Assembly (NCBI GenBank): GCA_900551895.1
Contig: URXX01000009.1
Span: forward strand, 1 to 64,000
Source of the DNA: an uncultured Lachnospiraceae bacterium
Lineage (GTDB): Bacteria > Bacillota > Clostridia > Lachnospirales > Lachnospiraceae
Reading direction: 5' to 3'
Length of the DNA: 64,000 bases
Shown here one piece after another: positions 8,014 to 17,387 of the stretch (the stretch's first letter is position 1; every line of letters begins with the position of its first letter). Both the position numbers and the translations under genes were made by a program. The notes beneath the pieces were generated by a model. That model saw only the letters and a program-made list of their open reading frames with translations. It did no database searches and had not been told where the DNA came from.

Positions 8014-8030
8014 ACAAGTCAAAAAGGCAT

Positions 8031-8067
8031 AAAAAAACGGACTGCGTAATCACGCAATCCGTTTTTC
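8031..8067 (-). terminator. Terminator after ftsZ
   Basis: Minus-strand ACGGATTGCG-TGATTA-CGCAGTCCGT followed by seven T residues, right after the ftsZ stop. It separates the division cluster from spoIIGA. Confidence 0.88.
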
Positions 8068-8075
8068 TATACCTT

Positions 8076-9305
8076 TTATCTCTTAAAGAAATCAGGAATT
8101 TTAATTGTCTGTTCTTTTACTGAACTTGTCGGCACTTTCGGTGTCTGAAGAGTTGGTGTTGCTCCACCATATGTTTTTTGTTCAGTATTCACACTGCCTG
8201 TATGATTTGCAGTCTGACTTTGGAACTGTGTATGTGCAGTATTTTTTGTCAAATCCACTTTTGGAGTCTGCACTTCTTCTTTTGGCTGAATTGTCTGATG
8301 AAATGCTGCTTTCTGTCCTTCTAATCTCTGTTTTAATTTAGAAGTAGCACCACCTACATTATGAAGCCCTGTTGCAATAACCGTAATTGTTGCTTCATCC
8401 TGTTTTGTGTCATCGTACATAGCACCAAAGATAATATTCGCTTCTTCTCCTGCCAATTCCTGAACATATTCTGCCGCATCACTTGCATCCATAAGAGAAA
8501 TATCTCCTGATACGTTGATAATAACATGTGAAGCGCCTGCGATTGTTGTTTCAAGAAGAGGACTGGCAACTGCTTCCTTAACAGCGTCAAGTGCTTTATC
8601 TTCGCCTTTTCCTTTACCGATACCGATATGTGCGATGCCTTTGTCAACCATAACTGTCTGTACGTCCGCAAAGTCAAGGTTAATTAATGATGGTACATTA
8701 ATTAAGTCTGTAATCCCCTGAATACCCTGCTGCAATACTTCGTCCGCTTTCTTCAACGCTTCCGGCATAGTAGTTCTTCTGTCTACAATCTCTAATAATT
8801 TATCGTTTGGAATAACGATAAGTGTGTCAACATTTTCTTTTAGTTTTTCAATTCCTGCAAGAGCGTTGTTCATACGTGCTTTTGATTCAAAACGGAAAGG
8901 TTTTGTTACAACACCTACTGTCAATGCTCCCTGCTCTTTTGCGATACGTGCTACAACCGGTGTTGCACCTGTACCTGTGCCACCGCCCATACCGCAAGTT
9001 ACAAACACCATGTCTGCTCCCTTAAGTGCTGAAGCGATTTCTTCTGCACTTTCTTCTGCTGCTTTTTCGCCTACTTCAGGTTTCGCTCCCGCACCAAGAC
9101 CTTTAGTAAGTTTATCCCCTATCTGCATAAGTGTTGGTGCTTTACATAATTGCAATGCCTGTTTATCTGTATTGATTGCAATAAATTCTACTCCAGCGAT
9201 TTGCTCATCTATCATTCGGTTTACAGCATTATTACCGCCACCGCCTACACCAACTACAATTATTTTTGCTGCTGCATCTGATTCATTTGTTTTAATTTCT
9301 AACAA
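8076..9305 (-). CDS. ftsZ: Cell division GTPase FtsZ
   Basis: 409 residues. GTP-binding motifs GVGGGGNNAV near 19-28 and the tubulin signature GMGGGTGTG near 105-113, then a Gln/Thr-rich linker (about 310-395) and the C-terminal IKIPDFFKR peptide that binds partners. I place the start at TTG 9305 because GGAGG sits 8 nt before it and the protein then begins MLEIKTNESDAAAKI, as in relatives. A longer ATG frame from 9371 has no good ribosome site. Forms the division ring. Confidence 0.95.
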   Translation of the reverse strand: MLEIKTNESDAAAKIIVVGVGGGGNNAVNRMIDEQIAGVEFIAINTDKQALQLCKAPTLMQIGDKLTKGLGAGAKPEVGEKAAEESAEEIASALKGADMVFVTCGMGGGTGTGATPVVARIAKEQGALTVGVVTKPFRFESKARMNNALAGIEKLKENVDTLIVIPNDKLLEIVDRRTTMPEALKKADEVLQQGIQGITDLINVPSLINLDFADVQTVMVDKGIAHIGIGKGKGEDKALDAVKEAVASPLLETTIAGASHVIINVSGDISLMDASDAAEYVQELAGEEANIIFGAMYDDTKQDEATITVIATGLHNVGGATSKLKQRLEGQKAAFHQTIQPKEEVQTPKVDLTKNTAHTQFQSQTANHTGSVNTEQKTYGGATPTLQTPKVPTSSVKEQTIKIPDFFKR

Positions 9306-9443
9306 GAGTTTCTCCTCCTTCGTGTTCCTTATTCGCCTTATACTTCCCTGCAAAGTGGCAGTTTCAGCCATATAGGTATATAATATCTACTTTTTGTCAA
9401 ATAATCAATAGCATTTTTTCTATTTTCTTATTTTTTGTACATT

Positions 9444-10199
9444 TTATTTCTTATCGGACGTTTCTTCTCCCTTTTTTGGTAATTCTCCCTCTTTAAAAGT
9501 AATTGTTTCCGTTGCCTCGCCGTAATGTCTTAAATCAAGCATTCCCGTCCTGCCTTCCAGTTTTTTCAAAATAGGAGGCAGTTGGCTTACTTTTTCTTCC
9601 ATTCCTCCGCTTCCCAGCATGACACAGACTTTTCCTATATAAATAGTTAAATCCGCTCCCTCACTGACAATTCTCTCCGGTTTTATTTTCCATTCGTCCA
9701 GCGCCTTTAACATGGCATCAATGTTACTAAAAATCCGTTTCTCTTCTACCGGAAGTGTTTTATAAAGTTCAGCCTTTGCAGAAATTCCTTCTATGCACGG
9801 TATTCCGTCCATAAGTATCGCAGACTTACAAAGTACCATCCCTTTTTCGTCAAAGTACACATATTCATCATCAATAACCGCATACCCTGTAATCGCCTTT
9901 TCCTTCACTTCCACTTGAATACTCCACGGAGTCTTTAGTCGTATTTTTGCCGAAACAACCGCTTTCGGATATTCTATTTTTCCAAGCAGATTTTTACCAA
10001 AAAGGTATAGCGAGTTCTTTGTTCTGCTTCCCTTTTGTATACTCTCGCCGATTTCACTGCTATTTACATATTCATTTCCGGACACTTCTATTGTCTGTAC
10101 ATGAAAAAGAAGTAAAACCGACATGACAATAATTAAAATCCCCAATATTAATACGGTCAGCGCATATATGGTACGCCCCGTTTTCTTTTGTTCTTTCAT
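9444..10199 (-). CDS. divIB: Cell division protein DivIB/FtsQ
   Basis: 251 residues: short basic cytoplasmic start, one membrane helix at about 12-32, then a POTRA domain opening VQTIEVSGNEYVNSSEIGES and a beta domain to the LDLRHYGEA strand, with a charged tail (KKGEETSDKK). It works with FtsL and DivIC to recruit and regulate septal synthesis. It lies between ftsW and ftsZ. murG, which usually separates it from ftsW in Firmicutes, is absent. Confidence 0.9.
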   Translation of the reverse strand: MKEQKKTGRTIYALTVLILGILIIVMSVLLLFHVQTIEVSGNEYVNSSEIGESIQKGSRTKNSLYLFGKNLLGKIEYPKAVVSAKIRLKTPWSIQVEVKEKAITGYAVIDDEYVYFDEKGMVLCKSAILMDGIPCIEGISAKAELYKTLPVEEKRIFSNIDAMLKALDEWKIKPERIVSEGADLTIYIGKVCVMLGSGGMEEKVSQLPPILKKLEGRTGMLDLRHYGEATETITFKEGELPKKGEETSDKK

Positions 10200-10220
10200 T
10201 ACACTCCTCCTGTATCTCTT

Positions 10221-11306
10221 CTATTCTATCAGATTAGATACACTTAGTACAAGCCCCATTTCCAGTAAAAGAAACATTACCGATGTTCCGCCGTAACTGA
10301 TAAACGGCAAAGTAATACCTGTATTTGGAATCGAGTTCGTTACAACGGCAATATTTAAAATTACCTGAATCATAATATGCCCCATCGCCCCCGTTGCAAT
10401 TAATGCTCCAAATAAATCTTTTGCATGAGTTGCGATGACAAAAAAACGCCATATAAGTATAACAAACAATATAATAATAAAAATCGCACCGAAAAGCCCA
10501 AGTTCCTCGCAGATAATCGAAAAAATCATATCATTTTGTGCTTCCGGCACAAATCCAAGTTTCTGAATACTCGAACCAAGTCCTCTTCCAAATAATCCTC
10601 CCGAACCAATTGCATATAATCCCTGCAACGTTTGATACCCTTTTTCATATTTCTCCGGATTTCTCCAAATAGCAAGTCTTTCCAAACGATAACTCTCCAA
10701 CGCCAAAAAAATACCAAGAAACCCTACTGCCAAAATTCCCATTGTAATAAACTGCGTGTATTTCGGACTGGAAACAAATATCAAAATAATAGCAATACCG
10801 AGTATAATTACCGCCGTACTTAAATTGTTAGAGCCAACCAGCGCTACTATCGGAAGCGTACTGCCGATAATTTTTATAAGTGTCCGTACCTTATCTATTT
10901 TTTTCACATTTTTCATTACAATATAAGATAAAAACAAAATTAATGCTACTTTAGCATACTCCGACGGCTGAAAAGAAAACGGTCCCAAAGATAACCATCT
11001 TTTAGAACCGTTATATTCATCACCGATAAACAGTACTGCCGTTGATAAAATTAACGCAATTACATATGCAAACACTGCAAAATACTGCCATATGTGATAA
11101 TCAATATTTGCCATTACAAACATAAGTATAATTCCCAATACCGTTGCAAAAGCCTGTTTCTTTAAGTAATAAAATGAATCGTGGAACTTTACTTCTCCAT
11201 TATAGGCACTTGTACTATACAAAATTACAAGTCCGATTCCGACAAGGAGAAATACTGCTGTCAAAAGACTGTAATCATACTTTCTTTTTTTACCCTTTTG
11301 AGACAC
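10221..11306 (-). CDS. ftsW: SEDS peptidoglycan polymerase FtsW/SpoVE
   Basis: 361 residues with ten membrane segments. SEDS hallmarks: LYSTSAYNG in the first extracellular loop, KRWLSLGPFSFQPSEYAKVA after segment four, GRGLGSSIQKLGFVPEAQNDMIFSI near 245-270, and the closing PFISYGGTSV motif. It polymerises lipid II with a class B PBP at the septum. Position between murD and divIB fits ftsW or spoVE, and sequence cannot separate the two. A second SEDS gene is at 31277. Confidence 0.93.
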   Translation of the reverse strand: MSQKGKKRKYDYSLLTAVFLLVGIGLVILYSTSAYNGEVKFHDSFYYLKKQAFATVLGIILMFVMANIDYHIWQYFAVFAYVIALILSTAVLFIGDEYNGSKRWLSLGPFSFQPSEYAKVALILFLSYIVMKNVKKIDKVRTLIKIIGSTLPIVALVGSNNLSTAVIILGIAIILIFVSSPKYTQFITMGILAVGFLGIFLALESYRLERLAIWRNPEKYEKGYQTLQGLYAIGSGGLFGRGLGSSIQKLGFVPEAQNDMIFSIICEELGLFGAIFIIILFVILIWRFFVIATHAKDLFGALIATGAMGHIMIQVILNIAVVTNSIPNTGITLPFISYGGTSVMFLLLEMGLVLSVSNLIE

Positions 11307-11321
11307 CTGTGAATCAACTCC

Positions 11322-12677
11322 CTATAAAGCATTTACAAGTTCTTTGAATTTATCTCCACGTTCCTCATAATTTTTAAACATTCCCCAACTTGCACACGCC
11401 GGAGAAAGCAATACCGCATCACCGTCTGTCGCTAGTTTTGAGCAGATAGAAACCGCCTCCTCCAAGTTGTCCGCGAGTATCGTATCTTCAAAACCACACA
11501 TTTTTGCGGTTTTTTCTATTTTTTCTTTCGTCTGCCCAATCAGTATAAGTTTTCGCACTTTTCCGTCAAAACTTTGTATCCATTCTTCATAAGAGGCATC
11601 TTTATCATAGCCTCCGCCAATTAGGTAAGTAGGTCTTTTCATCGCCGAAATCGCCTTAATTGCAGCGTCCGGATTTGTCCCCTTTGAATCGTTATAGTAC
11701 AAAACGCCGTTCTTCTCACAAACGTATTCGATACGATGTTCAACACCGCCAAAATCTTTCACACTTCGCCGGATAATCTCCACAGGCACACGATAAGCAA
11801 GAGCCATTCCGACTGCTGCCATAACATTCTCGTAATTGTGCATACCAAGTAATTTCAACTCATCTACATGACAGATATCTATACATTTTTCACCGTCCGT
11901 ATAAATAATAACGCCATTTTCTAAATAAATGCCTCTATCCAGTTTACGCTGGCTGCTGAAATATAGAACAGTTGCTTCTGTCTTTTCACCAAAACTTCTC
12001 GTTTCTTCATCTTCGTAATTCAGCACACAGATATCTTTACTATCTTGATTTTTTGCGATTGTTTCTTTCGCCTCTATGTATGCCTGCATTGTATGATGTC
12101 TGTCTAAATGATCCGGTGTAATATTTAAAATCGCACTGACTTTCGGGCGAAACTGCTCAACAGTCTCCAACTGAAAACTGCTGATTTCCGCTACGATAAT
12201 TGTATCGTCTGTTGTTTTATCTGCTATGGAAGTATATGGCGTTCCGATATTTCCCACAACATATACATTGTCTTTCCATGCTTTCATAATCTCGCCGAGA
12301 AGAGCAGTCGTTGTCGTTTTTCCATTTGTTCCGGTAATGGCAAGAACATCTCCTTTGCCAACTCGGTAAGCGAGTTCAATCTCCCCCCAAATACGCACGC
12401 CCTTTTCTCTGATTTTATTCACAATCGGCAAATCCGTAGGAACACCCGGACTCATCACCATAATATCGAGGGAATCGATAACTTCATCCCTTAATTCTCC
12501 CAAAACAATCTCCGTTTTACTGTCCGCACCGATTTTATTATGCAGTTCTTCCTTGTCGAGCGTTTCCTTTCCGTCATATAAAATAACGTCCGCTCCCTGC
12601 TGTTCCAATAGCCTCGTCGCTCCTATACCGCTTATGCCCGAGCCGAAAACAAGTACCTTTTTCTTTCTCAAATCCAT
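11322..12677 (-). CDS. murD: UDP-MurNAc-L-alanine:D-glutamate ligase MurD
   Basis: 451 residues in the three-domain Mur ligase plan: N-terminal Rossmann domain (FGSGISGIGATRLL), ATP-binding loop GTNGKTTTT at 116-124, central ITPDHLDRH, and a C-terminal domain with YNDSKGTNPDA and LLSPACASWGMF. Adds D-glutamate to UDP-MurNAc-L-Ala in the cytoplasm. It is 12 bp from mraY and 15 bp from ftsW, clearly one operon. Confidence 0.97.
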   Translation of the reverse strand: MDLRKKKVLVFGSGISGIGATRLLEQQGADVILYDGKETLDKEELHNKIGADSKTEIVLGELRDEVIDSLDIMVMSPGVPTDLPIVNKIREKGVRIWGEIELAYRVGKGDVLAITGTNGKTTTTALLGEIMKAWKDNVYVVGNIGTPYTSIADKTTDDTIIVAEISSFQLETVEQFRPKVSAILNITPDHLDRHHTMQAYIEAKETIAKNQDSKDICVLNYEDEETRSFGEKTEATVLYFSSQRKLDRGIYLENGVIIYTDGEKCIDICHVDELKLLGMHNYENVMAAVGMALAYRVPVEIIRRSVKDFGGVEHRIEYVCEKNGVLYYNDSKGTNPDAAIKAISAMKRPTYLIGGGYDKDASYEEWIQSFDGKVRKLILIGQTKEKIEKTAKMCGFEDTILADNLEEAVSICSKLATDGDAVLLSPACASWGMFKNYEERGDKFKELVNAL

Positions 12678-12689
12678 GTCTTTCGCCTC

Positions 12690-13646
12690 CTACAGTGCAA
12701 GAAGCGCAATCAAACAAAGAATTGCCGTAATAATAGAAAATACTGCAACTACTCTTGTTTCAGACCACCCGCACAATTCAAAATGATGATGAATAGGAGC
12801 CATTTTGAAAATACGTTTTCCGCCTGTTTTCTTAAAATATGTTACCTGTATCATAACTGAAAGAACTTCAACTAAATAAATCAATCCGACAATCACAATA
12901 AAAATTGGCATCTGTAACATATATGCCGTAGAGGCAACAAATCCCCCCAAAGCAAGAGAACCCGTATCTCCCATAAATACGCTCGCCGGATATACATTGA
13001 ACAATAAAAATCCAAGTAATGCACCCACTACCGCACAGGTAATCGGCTCAATTCCACTCTTTGTTCCGATTGCAACAACAGTAAAAAATGTCGCGACAAG
13101 AACCGTTACGCTTGACGCCAATCCGTCCAGACCGTCTGTAAAGTTTACACCGTTTACCGTTCCAATCACAACAATAAACAAAAGCGGAATAGCAAGCCAG
13201 CCGATGTCCCAAGTCTTACCGTTTGTGAACGGAATAACCATATCTAACGATACGTCTGTGAAATTTACCATATAGTAGGCAAATACGGCAGTTACCAAAA
13301 TCTGCAACGCCATTTTCTGTTTTGGAAACAATCCGTCTGAACGTTTCATCACTACTTTCAAATAATCATCAAGAAATCCAATCAAACCAAATCCAAGTGT
13401 CACAAATAAAATCGGAATAATCTTTGGATAATCTTTTAAGTAAAAAACAGATGTAACCGCCACACTGACAAGAATAATTACTCCTCCCATTGTAGGTGTA
13501 CCTGCTTTTTTTAAATGTGACTGCACACCGTCCACACGCTCCGTCTGTCCCATTTTCAATTTTCTCAAAAATGGTATGACAACCGGTCCTAATAACACAC
13601 TCAATCCGAATGCCACAAGCACCGGTATTACAATATTATACTCCAT
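12690..13646 (-). CDS. mraY: Phospho-MurNAc-pentapeptide transferase MraY
   Basis: 318 residues, about ten membrane segments. Catalytic aspartates in FLDDYLK (91-97) and NFTDGLDGLASS (168-179), and the HHH motif in KMAPIHHHFE near 285. Transfers phospho-MurNAc-pentapeptide to undecaprenyl phosphate, making lipid I at the inner membrane face. Confidence 0.97.
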   Translation of the reverse strand: MEYNIVIPVLVAFGLSVLLGPVVIPFLRKLKMGQTERVDGVQSHLKKAGTPTMGGVIILVSVAVTSVFYLKDYPKIIPILFVTLGFGLIGFLDDYLKVVMKRSDGLFPKQKMALQILVTAVFAYYMVNFTDVSLDMVIPFTNGKTWDIGWLAIPLLFIVVIGTVNGVNFTDGLDGLASSVTVLVATFFTVVAIGTKSGIEPITCAVVGALLGFLLFNVYPASVFMGDTGSLALGGFVASTAYMLQMPIFIVIVGLIYLVEVLSVMIQVTYFKKTGGKRIFKMAPIHHHFELCGWSETRVVAVFSIITAILCLIALLAL

Positions 13647-13657
13647 ATCGCACCTCT

Positions 13658-15421
13658 TTATCTCTTTTGTTTTTTCATTTCATTAGTATACTCTACTTTA
13701 TCCTTTTTTTCAATTCCCATATAAGGCAGAATATTTGAAAATATATCCCGCACGACAGGCGCTGCGATTGTTCCTCCATAATAAATCCCTTTCGGATTGT
13801 GAATTACTACAAGCGCAAGCACTTTCGGATTATCCGCAGGCGCAAAACCGATAAAAGAAGAAATATATTTATTCGCACTTCGCGGAAGCGTCTGTGAAGT
13901 CGCTGTTTTTCCGCCTATTTTATATCCGGCTATATAAGCATTTTTCCCCGAACCTTTTGACACTACGCTCTCCAGTATAGTCCGCATTTTCTCTGAGGTT
14001 TCCGCCGATATACAACTTTTCTGTGTCTTGTACTGAAATCTTTCCACCTCTTTTCCCTTTTTATCCGTTACACTGACTGCAAAATGCGGAGTAACCCTTT
14101 TGCCTCCGTTAATAATGGAACTGACCGTAGTGGCAAGTTGAATGGGCGTAATCTGAAAAGACTGCCCAAAAGACATGGTGGCAAGTTCTACCGGACCGAT
14201 ATTTGATTTTTTGTGCATAATTGTTCCTGCCTCACCAGGAAGGTCTACACCCGTTTTACCCATAAGACCGATTTTTTGAAATCCGTCATAGAATCTGTCC
14301 ACTCCAAGACGCAATCCAATATCAATAAAAACAGGATTGCATGAATTCTGCACACCTTCTACAAATGTTTCTCCCCCATGTCCTCCCGCTTTATGGCAGC
14401 GTATTCTTCTATTTTCTACCACTCTGTATCCAGGACAACTAAATCTGTCCGACTCCTTTACAACTCCCTCCTCCAAGCAGAGAGCAGACGTAATAATTTT
14501 AAATGTAGAACCTGGTTCATAAGTATCGTTAATACAACCGTTTCTCCACATTTGATTGAGTAATTCCTGTTTCTTTTCATCTGAAACCTCTGTATTTTCT
14601 GCCTCCGGTAAAGTAAATGGTTCATTCAAATTAAATTCCGGTGCATTTACCATAGACAGTATTTCCCCATTTTGCACGTTCATAACCAAAACAGACACTT
14701 TATCCGCCTGTTTTTCTTTCATCACTTTTTCCGCCGCCTGCTGTGCATACTTCTGTATATTGTAATCCATACTGATATGAAGTGTATTTCCCGAAACCGC
14801 CTCTATTCTGTCTTCCGCAATTCCCTCCAACTCCACTCCTCTCGCATCAGTAGTCGTCAAAATCCTTCCATTCTTTCCTTTTAAATATTCCTCATATTTC
14901 ACCTCCAGACCGATAATCCCCTGATTATCTCCCCCTGTAAATCCAAGCACTTTCGACGCCACCTCTCCGTAAGGATAATACCGCTTAAAGTCCTCGTCTA
15001 CTTTTACCCCCGAAAGTTCATATTCTCTGATTTTATCCCCTGTCTTTTTATCCACATTCGTTTTTATCCTCTCCATTGAAGAAACTTTTTCCACCTTTTT
15101 CCTGACCAGACTTTCCTCCATTTCAAGTTCATCACTTAAAATGCGGATAACTTTTTCCCTATCTTTTATTTGACTGTGAATAACGGAAATAGTACAAACG
15201 GTTTTATTTGTCGCAAGTACCCTTCCTTTCGCATCTATAATTTCTCCTCTCGGTGCTTTTATCTCCCTCTCCCTTTCGTGAAGTGCTTCCGCTTTTTTCT
15301 GATAATGTGGTGCATCCGCTATCATCAGATAAACCAGCCTGCCGATCAACAGTACGATTACGGAAACAGCACATAAAAATACGACAAAAATTTTCTTTTT
15401 ATTATATGTCTTATTTCGCAC
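13658..15421 (-). CDS. spoVD: Class B PBP, SpoVD/FtsI type
   Basis: 587 residues: membrane anchor at about 10-32, PBP dimerisation domain, then transpeptidase domain with STFK at 305-308 (catalytic Ser305), SCN at 360-362 and KTAT at 505-508 where KTGT is usual. No PASTA repeat follows, unlike Bacillus SpoVD. The start is GTG 15421 after TGAGGTTTTT. That ribosome site lies inside a strong hairpin at 15425-15473, hinting at regulated translation. It lies next to another class B PBP, so one may serve vegetative septation and one the spore cortex. Which is which is inferred from gene order. Confidence 0.82.
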   Translation of the reverse strand: MRNKTYNKKKIFVVFLCAVSVIVLLIGRLVYLMIADAPHYQKKAEALHEREREIKAPRGEIIDAKGRVLATNKTVCTISVIHSQIKDREKVIRILSDELEMEESLVRKKVEKVSSMERIKTNVDKKTGDKIREYELSGVKVDEDFKRYYPYGEVASKVLGFTGGDNQGIIGLEVKYEEYLKGKNGRILTTTDARGVELEGIAEDRIEAVSGNTLHISMDYNIQKYAQQAAEKVMKEKQADKVSVLVMNVQNGEILSMVNAPEFNLNEPFTLPEAENTEVSDEKKQELLNQMWRNGCINDTYEPGSTFKIITSALCLEEGVVKESDRFSCPGYRVVENRRIRCHKAGGHGGETFVEGVQNSCNPVFIDIGLRLGVDRFYDGFQKIGLMGKTGVDLPGEAGTIMHKKSNIGPVELATMSFGQSFQITPIQLATTVSSIINGGKRVTPHFAVSVTDKKGKEVERFQYKTQKSCISAETSEKMRTILESVVSKGSGKNAYIAGYKIGGKTATSQTLPRSANKYISSFIGFAPADNPKVLALVVIHNPKGIYYGGTIAAPVVRDIFSNILPYMGIEKKDKVEYTNEMKKQKR

Positions 15422-15424
15422 AAA

Positions 15425-15473
15425 AACCTCACAAAGATTTATTACTATAGGGTATTAAATCTATTGTGAGGTT
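15425..15473 (-). promoter_or_regulatory. Hairpin masking the spoVD ribosome site
   Basis: On the minus strand AACCTCACAA pairs with TTGTGAGGTT and is extended by AGATTTA/TAAATCT with one bulge, about 17 bp in all, in the 58-bp gap between the two PBP genes. The TGAGG Shine-Dalgarno of the GTG start is in the 3' arm, followed by TTTTT. It could act as a terminator/attenuator or sequester the ribosome site. Confidence 0.65.
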
Positions 15474-15479
15474 ATTCTT

Positions 15480-17351
15480 CTAATTTGTTTCTGTCTTTGT
15501 AATATTCATATACGGAAATGCTTCCGCCATGATTTTCTGTGCCAATTTTATGGCATAACTGCTGTTTGCCTGATTTTCTACATTCGGCTCATCAATTACA
15601 ACGTAAAGCATAATTTCCGGATTTTCCTGCGGAGCATATCCGATAAAAGAAATCAGGTTTTTTCCGTGATTACGGGGATATTTTTCAGCCGTTCCCGTTT
15701 TACCGCCGATTGCATATCCCGGAACCTGCGCCGATTTCGCCGTTCCTTCTTTCACGGTTGATTCCATATATGTACGAATTAATTTACTTGTTTCCTCTGA
15801 AACTGTCTTTTTCGTCAGAACCGGCGTTTTATTTTCAATTACATTTCCGTCCGCATCACGAATTTGTTTTACTACATGAGGTTCATAATAATTTCCTCCG
15901 TTAATAAGCGAATTGAAACCTGCCGCCAGTTGAAGCATTGTCACGTTAAAATTCTGTCCAAACGCATTTGTAGCCAAATCCGCATCGCCCATTTTCTTCG
16001 GATCAAAAAGGAGTTTTTCTGTTGATGCCTCCCCCGGTAAATCTATTCCCGTGTATTCTCCGAAGCCAAAAATATGCTGATACTTTGAAAATTCGTCCGA
16101 ACCGATTGCATCACCTATGTGCATCAACGCCACGTTACAAGAGTTCGCAATCGCCTGCTTTAAATTCTGTGTTCCATGTCCGTCTTTCTTATTACATTTG
16201 ATTCTCCATTTTCCAACGTCCAAATATCCGGGACACACATATGTTTCACTTCCTTTTAAAGTACCGTTTTCCAAACCCGCTGCTACTGTAAAAGGTTTCA
16301 TTGTAGACCCCGGCTCATAGGTATCACTGACACAAAAATTTCTCCATAGTTTATTTAACTCTTTAATCTTATCCTCCTCACTCATCTCTTTTATCTGTTC
16401 CTCAGAAAATAAACCGCTCAAGTCTCTCGGATTGTTTAAATCGAAATTCGGATAAGATGCCATCGCCAAAATTTCTCCCGTTCCGGGACGCATCGCAATC
16501 ACAGCCGTGTTTTTGCTGCCAAGACCGGTTTTATTCGGACCGTTCTTATGTTCTTCGTTAAACTCCCGTATATGCTTCTCAATTATGCTCTGCAAATTCA
16601 GGTCAATGGACGTAACAAGACTCTTTCCGTCTGTTGCTTCTTTTACAATCTTCTCCACAGAAGCACTTTCCCCGACATAACCGTATTCTCTTCCGTCCGT
16701 TCCATTTAAAATATCATTATACGAAGCCTCAAGCCCTCCGTTTCCCACATTACCGGCCGCAGTAAAGCCTATCAAATCGCTGGCAAGCGTATTGTACGGA
16801 TACGTTCTCACATAATCCTCTTCCAGCCATACCCCTTTCAGATTTCCATAATTTTCTTCATCTTTTTTCAGTTTTTCAAAAGCCTGATACTGTTTATAAG
16901 ACGCTCCCTTTTTCAGCACATTGTAACGACTTTCCGGTTTCTCCTCCAAAATCTTATAAACCGTTTCCTTGTCAATCTCAAAACAAGTTTCCAAAGCCTC
17001 CAATGTCTGTTTTTTTGCTTTCGTTACTACCTTTTCTTTTCCCGAAAGCAACTCCTTCGCATCTAAAATCACATTATAAACACGCTCACTTGTTGCCAGT
17101 TTTGTCCCATTTGCATCTAATATATCGCCTCTTTTAAACGGAATAACCTTACTGTTATTCTGCTGTTGGTCTAAGACTGCCTTTTCATACCTCTCGCTGT
17201 CCTGTACTACAATTTTTGTCGCTTTCCAAACAAGTACAACAAAAGCCAGTATCGTTAATCCAAATACCAATACCAGCTTTCTCTGCATTCTCGTAGGAAA
17301 TTTTTTATGGATAAACTTCGGTCCAATCCCTTTTTTCCTATCTTTTGCCAT
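15480..17351 (-). CDS. ftsI: Class B penicillin-binding protein, FtsI/PBP2 type
   Basis: 623 residues: basic cytoplasmic start, membrane helix at about 24-45, dimerisation domain with the RGDILDANGTKLA motif near 74-86, then transpeptidase motifs STMK at 349-352, SCN at 404-406 and KTGT at 551-554. No PASTA domain. Crosslinks septal peptidoglycan together with the SEDS protein. It lies 36 bp after ftsL. Confidence 0.92.
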   Translation of the reverse strand: MAKDRKKGIGPKFIHKKFPTRMQRKLVLVFGLTILAFVVLVWKATKIVVQDSERYEKAVLDQQQNNSKVIPFKRGDILDANGTKLATSERVYNVILDAKELLSGKEKVVTKAKKQTLEALETCFEIDKETVYKILEEKPESRYNVLKKGASYKQYQAFEKLKKDEENYGNLKGVWLEEDYVRTYPYNTLASDLIGFTAAGNVGNGGLEASYNDILNGTDGREYGYVGESASVEKIVKEATDGKSLVTSIDLNLQSIIEKHIREFNEEHKNGPNKTGLGSKNTAVIAMRPGTGEILAMASYPNFDLNNPRDLSGLFSEEQIKEMSEEDKIKELNKLWRNFCVSDTYEPGSTMKPFTVAAGLENGTLKGSETYVCPGYLDVGKWRIKCNKKDGHGTQNLKQAIANSCNVALMHIGDAIGSDEFSKYQHIFGFGEYTGIDLPGEASTEKLLFDPKKMGDADLATNAFGQNFNVTMLQLAAGFNSLINGGNYYEPHVVKQIRDADGNVIENKTPVLTKKTVSEETSKLIRTYMESTVKEGTAKSAQVPGYAIGGKTGTAEKYPRNHGKNLISFIGYAPQENPEIMLYVVIDEPNVENQANSSYAIKLAQKIMAEAFPYMNITKTETN

Positions 17352-17387
17352 TTATTCACCTTCCATTTGCCTTGTGTCTGTTCCATG

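Noticed and set aside
9306..9371. ATG start of ftsZ at 9371
   Set aside because: No ribosome site, and the extra 22 residues are unlike FtsZ N-termini; TTG 9305 has GGAGG at the right distance.
8824..9375. 183-codon plus-strand ORF opposite ftsZ
   Set aside because: Shadow of the ftsZ reading frame. Composition is low-complexity Pro/Ala/Ser, with no ribosome site.
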